62,000 nt of DNA from Zygnema cylindricum. Taxonomy: Eukaryota; Streptophyta; Zygnematophyceae; Zygnematales; Zygnemataceae. Location: contig JBBHKE010003155.1 of the NCBI GenBank assembly GCA_037447655.1, positions 114,333 through 176,332 on the forward strand. The letters run 5' to 3'. Under the pieces are notes generated by a model that searched no databases, was not told the DNA's origin, and saw nothing but the letters and a program-made list of their open reading frames with translations. Position numbers and translations under genes: made by a program. Below are positions 44,396 to 57,767 of the stretch, in pieces; the first letter of the stretch is position 1, and the number at the start of each line of letters is the position of its first letter.

Positions 44396-45432
44396 TGTAG
44401 AAATTAATGGTCTGTTTAAAGTATTTTCTAGATCTAAATAGAAATATAGAAAGAAGCCGAGGCAGTCTACCTCTAACTTCTCTCTTCAACTCTCAAACTT
44501 GTCGCAGTCACTGAGAAGTTGGAGAGGAAGCTAGAGCCATGGCTACCTAGGCTATCCAAAGGTTTAAAGGAAATATATATATTAGTTTATTTACCGTTGG
44601 GTTATTTACTAAAAGAATATGTGTTTACCCCTGGATTTGATCATGGTACCTACCGGACGGTAAGCTGTTGGAAGCCGTAGCCTTAACCGTTAAGTCTTGA
44701 CATAGGGTTACGTATTATAGGGTTTGATAATTACTTAAACATTAATACGTAGGATAGTTCATTTAACTAAAAAAAATTACGGAAGACATAGATCCAGTAA
44801 TGTAAAAATACGGATTAGGGTACAGATAAGAAACGAATACCTCGCATTTATGTATTTATTACGGCTACCATTTAATGTGAATTTAATCCGACGGTCGGAA
44901 TTATCGCCGAGATCGCGGAAGAGAATTTCGGCCGTTTGTGGTCATCGCCACATCGGATGACACGTGGCGAAATTACATTGGATCGTGGTATCCCTGGAGA
45001 TTACTGCACTGAATCTGGATATGACATGTGTCGACATTTAAGCCATGTCGTACAATGTCCGTACAAAAAGTACACCGGCAGCTGTACTTTTGTGTACAAA
45101 AGTGTACTCTGATTGGCTCCGTACATCAGTATATAGAGTCTGTGAGAGAGATAGAACTTAGAAAAATTAGGAGATATGACCCTCTCTCCCATAGAGCTTT
45201 TGTACAAAAGGACAACTTTGACCCTCCATAACTTACTGCTCAGGGGAGCAAATTCAGAGATTCTTTTTGCTATTAACTCAAGGGAGTCTTGCCTTCACAG
45301 GGTGAAGTTGGTCAGAGTTTTTTTTTGCCAAGGTGTCAGTTGTTCTTGCTGAAACACAAAAGGGTCAACGTTATCCTAGAGGCTTCTTGGAAGCTGTCCA
45401 CTCTGAGGACTTATGGAGGTCTCAGAGTTTCA
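44396..45432 (+). mobile_element. Copia element II, left LTR
   Basis: 1037 bp, from TGTAGAAATTAATGG to GTCTCAGAGTTTCA (TG...CA). It is closest to the LTR at 53173-54238. Body sequence GGTTATGGGCCCACC follows directly. Confidence 0.88.
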
Positions 45433-45719
45433 GGTTATGGGCCCACCCTCTAGGGTACCAATCTTTAATGGAACTGGCTTCATATACTGGGAAAGAATGA
45501 TGATAGGACCTCTATGCGAAAAAAGGTTTTGGGGGATAGTGAGTGGACAATTGGGGCGTCCATCAAGTCTTGGGATTCCTCCAGGGTTTGAAGGAAGCAT
45601 ATTCATAAAGAAAGGAGGTCCATCTTCAACGGAGGAGATAAAGGACGGAGAGGTGGTGGACAAAAGAGCTCAGAAGGAGACGACCACACCAATAGCAACT
45701 AGTTCAACATTCATGTCAC
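45433..45719 (+). mobile_element. Copia element II, gag start
   Basis: It encodes VMGPPSRVPIFNGTGFIYW and continues to about residue 95 of gag, then breaks at TTCATGTCAC, where element III begins on the opposite strand. Confidence 0.85.
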
Positions 45720-46779
45720 TGAAACTTTGAGACCTCCATATGTCCTAAGAGTGGACAGCTTCCAAGAAGCCTCTAGGATAACCCTGACCCCTTTGTGTTT
45801 CAGCAAGAACAACTACCACCCTGGCAGACAAAAACTATGAGCAACTTCACCCCTGTGAAGGCAAGACTCCCCTGAGTCGATAGCAAAAAGAATCTCTGAA
45901 TTTTCTCCCCTGAGAAGTATGTTATGGAGGGTCAAAGTTGACCTTTTGTACAGTAGCTCTCTTGGAGAGAGGGTCCTATCTCCTAATTTTTGTAAGTCCT
46001 ATCTCTCTCACAGGCTCTATCTACTGATGTAGGGAGCCAATCAGATTATACTTCCATACATAAAAGTACAGCTGTCGGTGTACTTTCTGTACGAACATTA
46101 TACAACATGGCCTTAATGTCGATACGTAGTATATCCGGATCGCTCCTTTAATCCTCGGAGATGCCGCGATCTTATATCATTCCGCCACGTGTCATCCGAT
46201 GTTGCGATGACCAAAAACCGCCGAATTTCTCTTCCGCGATCTCGTTGTTTAATGTCGGCCGTCCTATTAAATTCACATTTAATCGTAGCCGTAATAAATA
46301 CATGCGCGAATTTTGTTTCGCTAAAGAAATAAATGCGTGGTATTCTTATCTGTACCCTAATCCGTACTTTTACATTACTAGATCTATGTCTCCCGTAAAA
46401 CTATTGCAGTTAAATAAACTCTCCTACGTATTAATGTTAAATTAATTGTCAATACCAACATAACGTAACATTATGTCTAGACTAATGGTTAAAGCTACCG
46501 GCTATGGGCTGTTTGACGGCCGCCAAGTTCTAGGATCAAATCCTGGAGGTCGCACATATATTTAAGTAAATAAATCCCTAATTATAAATAAACAAATGTT
46601 TATATCCCGTAAACCTCTTGATAGCCTAGGTAGCCATGGCTCCAACTTCCTCTCCAATTTCTCAGTGACTGCGACAAGTTTGAGAGTTGGAGAGAGAAGT
46701 TAAAGGTAGACTGCCTCGGCTTCTTTCTATATTTCTATTCAGAACTAGAAAATACTTTAAAAGACCATTAATTTCTACA
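45720..46779 (-). mobile_element. Copia element III, 3' LTR
   Basis: 1060 bp. On the plus strand it begins TGAAACTTTGAGACC, the complement of the LTR end, and finishes TTAATTTCTACA, the complement of the LTR start. It is followed by the polypurine tract in reverse (CTCCCCTTATTTT). Confidence 0.9.
46478..46556 (+). other. tRNA-like module antisense inside an LTR
   Basis: An A-box-like TGGTTAAAGCTACCGG begins at 46486, and a B-box-like GGATCAAATCC lies about 47 bp later. The second part folds as a T-arm: CTAGG and CCTGG pair around a seven-base loop ATCAAAT. The same module is present, in the same orientation relative to the LTR, near 40751-40834, 44631-44702, 53403-53476 and 55149-55223. The overall cloverleaf is degenerate, so I do not call it a tRNA gene. 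Confidence 0.55.
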
Positions 46780-49700
46780 CTCCCCTTATTTTCTAGTCAA
46801 TCTTTAATTTCAGACCACACTTCTCCCTGCAGAAAATTAGCTTAGGGGAAGGCACAGGTTTGGTCATCATATCTGCTACCATCTCACTTCAGGTCGGTAC
46901 TCTAAACTGATTATTTTGTTTTCTACTTTCTCTCTAACAAAGTTGAGTCTTATTTCCATGTATTTGGCTTTAAAATGATGTTCAGGATTGGCAGAAATAG
47001 CGATTGCTGCCTGAATATCACAAAAAAAAATTGCACACCACTCTTAAGGTGACTTAGCTCACCAAGCAAAGACTTGACCCACATCAATTCTTTTACAGCA
47101 GAGCAATAGGCCATATACTCAGCCTCTATGATGGACTGAGCAATAATTTTTTTTTGTTTGCTACTCCAAGAGCAAGCCTCATCACCCACATATAATACAT
47201 ATCCAGAAGTGCATCTCCTCATCGGAGCATCACCATAACTGGCATCACTCCAAGTAGTGATGTAAGTATTCTCCCCACCCAAATACAACTATAGATCCCT
47301 AGTTCTTATCAAATATCTAAGGACTCTTTTAGCAGCCTCCCAATCCCTCTTAGTGGGAGCATTTAGACTTCTACTCAACACTCCTACAGCTGCAGCTAAA
47401 TCCGCCCAGGTACAATTCATAAAATAGATTAGACTTCCCACTACTTGCCTGTAAGGAATAGTCTATATGAACTTATGTACTTCAGGAGATAATTCCTCGT
47501 CTAAGACTATGACTCCTTCTTCCTCACTCCCCCCACTTCCCTTCTTCAACTCCATTGGAGTTGTACAACTATTAGCTTTATCCATCTGAAATTTTTCAAG
47601 CATGTTCCCTATTAATTCCTTTAGAGTCAATCTTATAATCTTTCTTTTTCGGTCTCTTTCCACTTGAATTCCCAAAATATATTTTTCTTCCCCCATATCC
47701 TTCATATCAAATCTCCCTTAAAGATCGGTTTTCAGTTTATTAATTTTTTTCCATTGATTTACTTAAAACAAGCAAATCATCAACATAAATTGCAATAAAT
47801 ATATAACCTTCCTCATCTTTGAAAACATAGATTGAGTGATCTGAGCTGATCCGGATATATCCCAGACCGGTAAGAAACAAGCTTGTTATTCCACTGTCGA
47901 GGCGCCTGTTTCAAACCACAAAGAGATTTAATCAGCAGGCATACCTTACTCTCCTCTCCTTCCTCCACAAACCCTTCGGGTTGTCGCATGAAGATCTCCT
48001 CTTCCAATTCTCGATGCAAAAAGGCTATCTTGATGTCCATCTGGTGCACTTCCATGTCTTCCGCTGCTGCCTGGCTGAGAAGTATGCGGACGGAGGGAAA
48101 TCTGACGACCGTGGCAAAGTTTTCCTAGTAGTCAATTCCCTATTTTTGTGTAAATCCCTTTGCCACTAATCTGGCTTGTAGTGCTCGATTGTGTTATCTA
48201 AGTTTAGTTTAATTTGAAAAGCCACTTACAACCGATTGGTTTTCGGTTAGGTGGACAATCCACCAGCTCCCAAGTATTGGTTGCCATAATTGAGGCCATC
48301 TCCTCATTGATGGTTGTCTTCCACCGGTTTCTTTCTGGACAAGTCATCGCCTCTCCATAAGTCTGAGGTCCATCTTGATGAGATAGTTTTGTAACCTTGT
48401 TATTAACCTGTTTTTCTTACAATCTTTTGCTACTTCTCCTCCCCTTTTTAAAATCTAAGGCCAGAATAGATCGTTCTCGTGGATTCTTTTGAAAAATCTT
48501 GGCTTCTCCCCCATCCATTTATTCCGAATCAATTACCACCACATCTTCTGCTTCGGGTAGAGTTGTCACTGGAGTTTCCACAGCCAAGTCCTTTTCGATT
48601 TGATTTGTACCTACAAGAATGTCATCTTCTCTAAAACCTGGATAGTTAGGAAGCTCAAAGTCATCAGAATTTTCTGACTCAAATCTGATTTTTACTGACT
48701 TTGTATATTTGAAGGGATCCATAGACTTTTCTTCATCCATAACTACTAGATGCTTTACTAAAATTATATCTTCCCTTTTTAGATCATAAACTCTATATCC
48801 TTTAACATCCTCATCATATCCTAATAAGTATCCCGGTTTTCCTTTAGGATCTAGCTTCCAATTAGACCGATCTGTTTCTAGATTGAATACTTGACTGCCG
48901 AAAACCTTTAAGTGAGATATGTCTGGTTTCCGGCCTGTCCATCTCTTAAAAGGTGTTTAATCTTTTATAGCTAAAGTAAGAACTCTATTTTTGAGGTAAT
49001 TAGCACAGTTCATTGCTTCTGCCCAAAACCTTTTTCATATCTTCTTATCTGACAACATACTTCTAGCACTATCTCTTAGTGTTCTATTTTACCTTTCAGC
49101 TACCCCATTCTGTTCCGTGTTTTCTCGAACTGTCTTTTGGTGTTGGACCCCATGTTCCCTCATAAAAACCTCAAACTGGTTAGAAGTATACTCTCCACCA
49201 TTGTCACTCCTTATTCTCTTGATTGGAGTTTCATAGAGTTTTTCGCTCCATGCTTTATATTGTCTAAAACAATCCTGAGCTTCGGACTTGTTTTTTGAAA
49301 AAATACAACCGGGAATACCGAGACCAATAATCAGTGATAGTCATCATAAATCTCTTCCTTCCCGGTGAGGGCACTTTAGCCGGTCCCCAAATATCTGTGT
49401 GTACTAGATCTAGAATTTTTTCTCCCTTATTGGTGGTTGTTTTAGGAAAGGGTAATCTGTGTGCTTTACCTTGAGCACATCCACTACAATCACTTATATT
49501 ATCACTCTCACTGAACTTAATCCCTTCCACCACTCCCATCTTTTTCATCTCTCTTAACTTATCTAGATTCACATGCCCAAGCCTCTTATGCCAGATCATA
49601 ATATCATGAACACCAGCATAATAAAGTTTCTTTGTTTCATTACTTAAAATCAGCCTAAACATCCCATGGCTACCTTTCTCAGCAATGAAATAGACATCCT

Positions 49701-51124
49701 CCTCAAAACTAGCAGAAAAGACTCCTTCCCTAGTGCTAATAAAAAAACCCTTATCATCTAATACTGATGTAGAGATGAGGTTTTTGTTCAGCTCCGGAAT
49801 AAACAATACATCGGTGAATGTTACTATGGATGTCTTTCTTTCTACTAACACTTTCAGATCTACCGATCCTACAAGAGTTGTGGTGACTATCCTCCCATCC
49901 CCGTACTCAATCTCTTCGGTGGGAATCTTTCTTATCTTAGTGAACAGGTGCCTATCCTTACACATGAGCATGGAGGCACCTGAATCTTTAATCCAGTCTG
50001 CTTCACCTTTCAATCCACCGTAAGCACATTTTTGCCTTCGTGGAATTTCAACCTCATTTTTCGCCTCCAACTCCTCATCCAAAAGAAGCTCATCGTCCTC
50101 GTCCTCGGATTCCGCCTCATGTACATATGTCACAAGGGCCTTTTTCTTTTCTCTCGAGGTACCACCGGTCTGCCCCTCCTTTAACCGAAGCTTGGTTAGC
50201 TTAGTGCACTCTACCATTTAGTGCCCCTGTTTGTTGCAAAAATGACATAAACCTTTAGGAACCATTGGCCCGAACTCGTCGGCCTGATTTTTCTGCTCCC
50301 TTCCCCCATAGTTCCCGACCGGTTTCCGAGAATCCTTGTTCCTCCAATTGGTCGAAGTTGCCAAGGCTTGGCCACTCCTTCCTCCCCTTGGGATCTCAAT
50401 CATATTCTCCCGAACGAGAATCATCCCTACCACTGAGTTCCATATCCACCTTGAGTCCGGCAAGTCCTGCACACGGTTGACTATGTTCTCGAACTCATCG
50501 GGTAACTTCATCAATAAACAGTTAACCTTTTCTTTTTCACTAAAATCTTTTCCCGCACTCTCTAGCTCCATGAAGAGTGTAGCAAGCTCATTGCAAAAAT
50601 CCAACATTTTCCCCCCTTTGTTTACATATTCCTTAACTTTCTGATCAGCCAACTGTTGTTGCTGAATCGTACCACTTCGGTACATCTCTATGAGAGCCAT
50701 CCACAGATCGGATGCCCTTTTTAACTGCGAATGAGGACATGCAAGTCCTTGAGTAAGATGGCGTAGGATGAAGTGCTTTGCCGCCATATTGTTGAAATCC
50801 CAGGTTTCAGTATCATTCTCCTCGTTCCTTAGAATAGGTGACATAAATGTTAAACCAGTTGCTATTGGTGTGGTCGTCTCTTTCTCCGCTCCTTTGTCCA
50901 CCACCTCTCCTTCCTTTGTCTCCTCCGTTGAAGATGGACCTGTTTTCTTTGTGAATCTGCTTCCTTGAAACCCTGGAGGAATTCCAAGACTTGATGGACG
51001 CCCCAATCGTCCACTCACTATCCCCCAAAACCTTTTTTCGCATAGAGCTCCTATCATCATACTTTCGCAGTATATGAAGCCAGTTCCATTAAAGATTGGT
51101 ACCCTAGAGGGTGGGCCCATAACC
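46780..51124 (-). mobile_element. Copia element III, internal region (gag-pol, several lesions)
   Basis: Read right to left: gag (51120-50218) with CHFCNKQGH, interrupted by TAA where relatives have a Tyr codon; protease IKDSGASMLMCKD and pre-integrase motifs (50217-49264); integrase with frameshifts (about 49380-48700); RT with an intact IYVDDLLVLSKS near 47780; RNase H (47288-46950) with TTWSDASYGDAPMRRCTSG. Several stops and frameshifts make it inactive. Domain order AP-INT-RT-RH defines Ty1/copia. Confidence 0.88.
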
Positions 51125-51346
51125 TGAAACTCTGAGACCTACATAAGTCCTCAGAGTGGACAGCTTCCAAGAAGCCTCTAAGATAACCCTAACCCCTTTG
51201 AGTTTCAGCAAGAACAACTGCCACCCTGGCAGACAAAAACAATGACCAAATTCACCCCTATGAAGGGAATACTCCCTTGAGTCAATAGCAAAAAAGAATC
51301 TCTGAATTTGCTCCCCTGACCAGTAAGTTATGGAGGGTCAAAGTTG
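51125..51346 (-). mobile_element. Copia element III, 5' LTR remnant
   Basis: Only the last 222 bp of the LTR (in element sense) remain. The sequence stops at TCAAAGTTG and passes directly into element II pol. Confidence 0.85.
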
Positions 51347-53172
51347 CTTGAAAGGGACTCGGCTGTGGAAACTCCAGTAACAACTCTACCCAAAGCGGAA
51401 GACATAGTGGAAATTGATTCGAAATCAAAGAAAATGGGAGAAGCCGAGATTGTTCAAAAAAATCCACGAGAACCATCTATTTCGGCCTCAGATTTTGAGG
51501 GAGGGAGGAGAAGTAGCAAAAGACTGCAAGAAAAACAGGTTAATAACAAGGTAACAAAACAATCTCATCAAGATGAACCTCAGACTTATGGAGAGGCGAT
51601 GACTTGTCCCGAAAGAAACCGGTGGAAGACAACCATCAATGAGGAGATGGCCTCAATTATGGCAGCCAATACTTGGGAGCTGGTGGATTGTCCACCTAAC
51701 CGAAAACCAATCGGTTGTAAGTGGGTTTTCAAATTTAAACTAAACTTAGATAACACAATCAAGCGCTACAAGGCCAGATTAGTGGCAAAGGGATTTACAC
51801 AAAAAGAGGGAATTGACTACGGGGAAACCTTTGCCACGGTCGTCAGATTTCCCTCCGTCCGCATACTTCTCAGCCTGGCAGCAGCGGAAGACATGGAAGT
51901 GCACCAGATGGACATCAAGACAACCTTTTTGCATGGAGAATTGGAAGAGGAGATCTTCATGCGACAACCCGAAGGGTTTGTGGAGAAAGGAGAAGAGAGT
52001 AAGGTATGCCGGCTGATTAAATCTCTTTATGGTTTGAAACAGGCGCCTCAACTGTGGAATAAGAAGCTTGATTAGTTTCTTACCGGTCAAGGATATATCC
52101 AGATCATTTCAGATCACTCAATCTATGTTTTCGAAGATGAGGAAGGTTTTATATTTATTGCAATTTATGTTGAAGATTTGCTTGTTTTAAGTAAATCAAT
52201 GGAAAAAAATAAAAAACTTAAAACTAATCTTAAGCGGAGATTTGAAATGAAAGATATGGGGGAAGCAAAATATATTTTGGGAATTCAAGTAGAAAGAGAC
52301 CGAAAAAGAAAGATTATAAGATTGACTCAAAAGGAAGCAATAGGGAACATGCTTGAAAAATTTCAGATGGATAATGCTAATAGTTGTACAACTCCAATAG
52401 AGTTGAAGAATGGAAGTGAGGGGAGTGAGGAAGAAGGAGTCATAGTCTTAGACGAGGAATTATCTCCTGAAGAACATAAGTTCATGTAGACTATTCCTTA
52501 CAGGCAAGTAGTGGGAAGTCTAATCTATTTTATGTATTGTACCCGGCCGGATTTAGCAGCAGTTGTAGGAGTGCTGAGTAGGAGTCTAAATGCTCCCACT
52601 AAGAGGGATTGGGAGGCAGCTAAAAGAGTCCTTAGATATTTGATAGGAACTAGGGATCTATAGTTGTATTTGGGTGGGGAGAATACTTACATCACTACTT
52701 GGAGTGATGCCAGTTATGGTGATGCTCCGATGAGGAGATGCACTTCTGGATATGTATTATATGTGGGTGATGGGGCTTGCTCTTGGAGTAGCAAATTGCA
52801 AAAGGTTATTGCTCAGTCCACCATGGAGGCTGAGTATATGGCCTCTTGCTCTACTGTAAAAGAATTGATGTGGGTGAAGTCTTTGCTTGGTGAGCTAAGT
52901 CACCTTAAGAGTGGTGTGCAAAAAACTTTTTGTGATAATCAGGCAGCAATCACTATTTCTGCCAATCCTAAACATCATTTTAAAGCCAAACACACGGACC
53001 TTAGACTCAGCTTTGTTAGAGAAAGTAGGAAACAAAATAATCAGTTTAGAGTACCGACCAGATAGTGAGATGGTAGCAGATATGATGACCAAACCTGTGC
53101 CTTCCCCTAAGCTAATTTTCTGCAGGGAGAAGTGTGGTCTGAAATTAAAGATTGACTAGAAAATAAGGGGAG
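51347..53172 (+). mobile_element. Copia element II, RT and RNase H
   Basis: It resumes in the hinge between integrase and RT (ERDSAVETPVTTLPKAED). RT motifs are QMDIKTTFLHGELEEEIFM and a mutated catalytic box IYVEDLLVLSKS (Asp to Glu). Stops occur at 52072-52074 and about 52488. RNase H has TTWSDASYGDAPMRRCTSG and ends ...KLKID. The polypurine tract AAAATAAGGGGAG precedes the LTR. The whole protease-integrase part between gag and this point is missing. Confidence 0.87.
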
Positions 53173-54238
53173 TGTAGAAATTAATGGTCTGTTTAAAGTA
53201 TTTTCTAGATCTAAATAGAAATATAGAAAGAAGCCAAGGCAGTTTACCTGTAACTTCTCTCTTCAACTCTCAAACTTTTCGCAGTCACTGAGAAGTTGGA
53301 GAGGAAGCTACAGCCATAGCTACCTAGGCTATCCAGAGGTTTACGGGAAATATATATATTAGTTTATTTACCATTGGGTTATTTACTAAAAGAATATGTG
53401 TTTACCCCAGGATTTGAAATGGTACCTGCCGGACAGTAAGCTGCAAGTAGCCAGTAGCCTTAACCGTTAAGGCTAGACATACTGTTACGTATTATAGGGT
53501 TTGATAATTACTTAAACATTAATACGTATGATAGTTCATTTAACTGAAACAGTTTTACGGGAGACATAGATCTAGTAATATAAAAATACGGATTACGGTA
53601 CGGATAAAAAACGAATACCGCGCATTTATTTCTTTAGCGAAACAAATATCGCGCATGTATTTCTTACGGCTACGATTTAATGTGAATTTAATCCGACAGC
53701 CGTAATTAACGTCGGGATCGCGAAAAATAATTTCGGCGGTTTCTGGTCATCGTTAGATCGCATGACACGTGGCGAAATTACATTGGATCGTGATATCTCA
53801 GAATATTACTGCACCGAATCCAAATATGATATGTCTCGACATTTAGGCCATGTCGTACAATGTCCGTACAAAAAGTACATCGGCAGCTGTACTTTTGTGT
53901 AAAGAAGTGTACTGTGATTGGCTCCGTACATAAGTAGATAGAGTTTGTGAGTGAGATAGAACTTAGAAAAATTAGGAGATAGGACCCTCTCTCCCAGAAA
54001 GCTTCTGTACAAAAGGTCAACTTTGACCCTCCATAACTTACTGCTCAAGGGAGCAAATTCAGAGATTCTTTTTGCTATCAACTCAAGGGAGTCTTCCCTT
54101 CACAAGGGTGAAGTTGGTCAAAGATTTTTTCTGCCAGGGTGGTAGTTGTTCTTGCTGAAACACAAAGGGGTCAGGGTTATCCTAGAGGCTTCTTGGAAGC
54201 TGTCCACTCTGAGGACTTATGGAGGTCTCAGAGTTTCA
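53173..54238 (+). mobile_element. Copia element II, right LTR
   Basis: 1066 bp, TGTAGAAATTAATGG to CAGAGTTTCA. It is followed by CTTAG, which pairs with CTTAC before the left LTR as a 5-bp target duplication with one change. Confidence 0.88.
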
Positions 54239-54915
54239 CTTAGAGGCAAGTAGTGGGAAGTCTAATCTATTTTATGAATTGTACCCGCCGGATTTAGCTG
54301 CAGCTGTAGGAGTGCTGAGTAGAAGTCTAAATGCTCCCACTAAGAGGGATTGGGAGGCAGCTAAGAGAGTTCTTAGATATTTGCTAGCAACTAGGGATCT
54401 ATGGTTGCATTTGGGTGGGGAGAATACTGACATCACCACTTGGAGTGATGCCAGTTATGGTGATGCTCCGATGTGGAGATGTACTTCTGGGTATGTATTA
54501 TATCTGGGTGACGGGGCTTGCAATTGTAGTAGCAAACAACAAAACGTTATTGCTCAGTCCACTATGGAGGCTGAGTATACTGCCTCTTGCTCTGGTGTAA
54601 ATGAATTGATGTGGGTCAAGTCTTTGTTTAGTGAGCTTGGTCACCTTAAGAGTGGTGTGAAGATTTTTTTTTGTGATAATCAAGAATCAATCGCTATTTT
54701 TGCCAATCATAAACATCATTTTAAAGCCAAACACATGGACATTAGACTCAGCTTTGTTAGAGAGAAAGTAGAAAGCAAAATAATTAGTTTAGAGTACCGA
54801 CCAAATAGCCAGATGTTAGTAGATATGATGACCAAACCTATGCCTTCCCCTAAGCTAATTTTCTGTGGGGAGAAGTGTGGTCTAAAATTTAAGATTGACT
54901 AGAAAATAAGGGGAT
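54239..54915 (+). mobile_element. Copia element I, RNase H end and polypurine tract
   Basis: The continuation of element I pol after the insertion. The frame is open from the split to TAG at 54900-54902, encoding AAKRVLRYLLATRDLWLHLG, TTWSDASYGDAPMWRCTSG and VDMMTKPMPSPKLIFCGEK. The tract AAAATAAGGGGA precedes the right LTR. Confidence 0.87.
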
Positions 54916-55981
54916 TAAAGAAATTGATGGTTCCTTTTAAGTATTTTCTAGGTCTAAATTAAAATACAGAAAAAAGCCGGTGCAGTCTATCTCTAACTTC
55001 TCTCTCCAACTCCCACACTTGTCACAGTCACTAGGAAGTTGGAGTGGAAGCTAGAGCCATGGGTGCCTAGGCTATCCAGAGGTTTACATGAAATAGATTA
55101 GTTTATTTACCGATAAGTTTATTTACTAAAAGGGTAGATGTCGGAACCAAGATTTGATCTTAGTACCTGCGGAATGTTGGATAGCCGGTAGCCGATACTC
55201 CTAATCGTTAAGTCTAAGACTAATGATATATGATATAGGGTTTTATATTTATTTAAATACTATTACGTATGATAATTCATTTAACTACAACTGTTTACGG
55301 GATACATAGATCCAGTTATGTAAAAGTACGGATTACGGTATGCATAAGAAACTATTACCGTGCATTTTTTCCTTTAAACGAAACAAATACCGCGCATGTA
55401 TTTATGGTGGCTACGATTGAAATCTCCATTCAATCGGACGGCCGGGAAGAAAGCCGAGATCGCGAAAGAGAATCTCGGCGGTTTGTGCTCATCGCCACAT
55501 CGGATGACACGTGGCAAATTTACGTTGGATCGCAGCATCCCCGGGGATTACGGGATCGAACGCGGATATGATATGTGTCGACTTTTAGGCCATGTCGTAC
55601 AGCTTCCGTACAGATAGTACACCGGCAGTTGTACTTTTGTGTACGGAAGTGTTATATGATTTGTTCTGTACTTCAGTAGATAGAGTTTTTGAGAGAGATA
55701 GGACTTAGAAAAAATTGGTAGAAAGGACCCTCTCTCCCAAAGAGCTTCAGTACAAAAGGTCAACTTTGACCCTCCATAACTTACAGCTCAGAGGAGCAAA
55801 TTCAGAGATTCTTTTTGCTATCGACTCAAGGGAGTCTTGCTTTCACAAGGGTGAAGTTGGTCAGAGTTTTTGTTTACCAGGGTGACAGTTATTCTTGCTG
55901 AAACACAAAGGGGTCAGGGTTATCCTAGAGGCTTTTTGGAAGTTGTCCACTCTGAGGACTTATGGAGGTCTTAGAGTTTTA
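54916..55981 (+). mobile_element. Copia element I, right LTR
   Basis: It starts with a mutated TGTAG (TAAAG) then AAATTGATGG, and ends GAGTTTTA. Diagnostic bases pair it with the LTR at 40521-41549. I see no clear target duplication outside the pair. Confidence 0.85.
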
Positions 55982-57767
55982 TGACGTGCCATGCGCCATG
56001 GGGGGTGTACTAAACCCTTTCCGGTTGCTTTTGCACTGCGACCTTTTACACCATCGCCACCCAAGCTCAATGGTTGAATCCCTCCAACCCTTTATCCGAT
56101 GACTTTTTTTTGTTCATTGACTCATATGACCCTCTTTAACCTTTTGATCTTGGTTACGATACCTTTGGTGAAGCTTTCGTCAAATGCCCTCAAGCGTGAG
56201 TGGAGGAATTCTTATGAAAAATATGTGAGCATTCACGCAATTTTTCTCCCTTAGAAAGTCCATTGCATTGTTTTTATTTTTTATTTAAAGTGGCTTCTCA
56301 ATTGGCTCCCGGACACATGCCACCAACTATAGTGCCACTTTTTGCAACAACACCCCGTTTTTAATACCTCAAAACTTGTTGAAGGCGTACGTCCCATTGC
56401 AGTGGGGAAATTATTTGGTTGTCTTTTTGCTAGGTCAATGTGTTTACAACTTCAAGGGGCTTTTTATGATCATATCCCCCCGAATAAGTTTGGTGTCGCA
56501 ATGCAAGTAGGTTATGAGGCGATTGTTCACCGTTTAAAGGCGATTGTTGACTCGTGCTTGGATTGGGGTAGATCTCCAAGTGAATATTGCCAATACTTTC
56601 AACGATAAGCCCACTTTCCCGAACTCCCACGCATCTCACCTCTTTTCAACCGGATAACTCCTTTTGTTTGTGTTATTGACTCCAACTATAACTTCATATT
56701 TTATTGGGTAAGAGGCTCATTTGGGGACATTGCCACTTTCGAATCATAATTGGTATTCGTCAAGGTGACCCTCTAAGAGCCCTTTTAATTTGCTTTAGCT
56801 TTATACAAGATTCAAGAGCACCAACTATTGTTTTTCAAGTTGCCTATTCTCTTCGGTTGGTGATGACGCAAACATCATTGGCCCACCAAACCAAGTCGTC
56901 AATGCCTTCCACCATTTCTTGAAACAACCTTTAAATATACCTCTACTTTGTCGAAGTCAGTAAAAAGTGGCACGTGGTATTTTGTGGGCGCGCCACCAAA
57001 TTTCTCTCTCCTCATGAGATTTCACATATCAACTCTCCAAAGGGGTATAAAGGCTCTTAATTTCCTTAATGGGGCCCTTGATTTTGTTAACGACTTTATT
57101 TAATTGGTTATGTTGGATAACCTTTCTCATTGTGAGGACATTCACAAAAAATCGGATTCCTAAGCAATGTTTCCCACCTTAAATAGTCGTTTTGCACAAA
57201 GCCCACACTACTTAATGCCCACTTTACCTCCCAATTTACATTTCATTTTCTCTCTTTCAGGTTTTTATAATCTGCACTTTTAACTCTACATCGATTTGTC
57301 AAGCATGGTATATTTAACGATCCTAAAGCAATACTCATTTGTATTAAGGGAACTTTATCAGTCTTTTTCGAGGGTCTCAGTTTGTGTCCTACAACCACCA
57401 TAAGGCCAATGCTTTGCGTAGGGAATTAGGCTCTGGTGGCGTTTGTAGTCATTTCAAGGTTTATGGTATACAATACATACAACGCTCTCATTAAAGCTCG
57501 TGTGGTACCTAACATCGATGTGGCTATATGTCCCATTAGGCCATCCTATTTTGTGAGTCATTCTCTTTTACCTATTGAAGCTCAGGATAAAGTTCCAATT
57601 TTCTCTTCCCTCACCAACGAAAGTGACTCACAAATGTAACATCGTGTCGACCAAAAAGTAGTCACTCTCGAGTTGAAGAACCTACGTGCGGCGCTTCCTA
57701 CACGGAAAGTGTGGCGTCGTCTTCAATCTTGTTTAATGGCAGGGGTTAGACCTTCGCTTGTTGCGAC
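55982..57767 (+). mobile_element. Second, decayed copy of the non-LTR family
   Basis: It contains relatives of the same RT: VRPIAVGKLFGCLFARSM (about 56375), GIRQGDPLRALL (about 56750) and GDDANIIGPPNQVVNAF (about 56862), then endonuclease-region traces to about 57765. Many stops and frameshifts; older than the copy at 37117-40178. Confidence 0.75.

Noticed and set aside
46478-46556. Functional tRNA gene
   Set aside because: T-arm is good, but the rest of the cloverleaf is irregular, the module recurs in every LTR and no acceptor stem is convincing.
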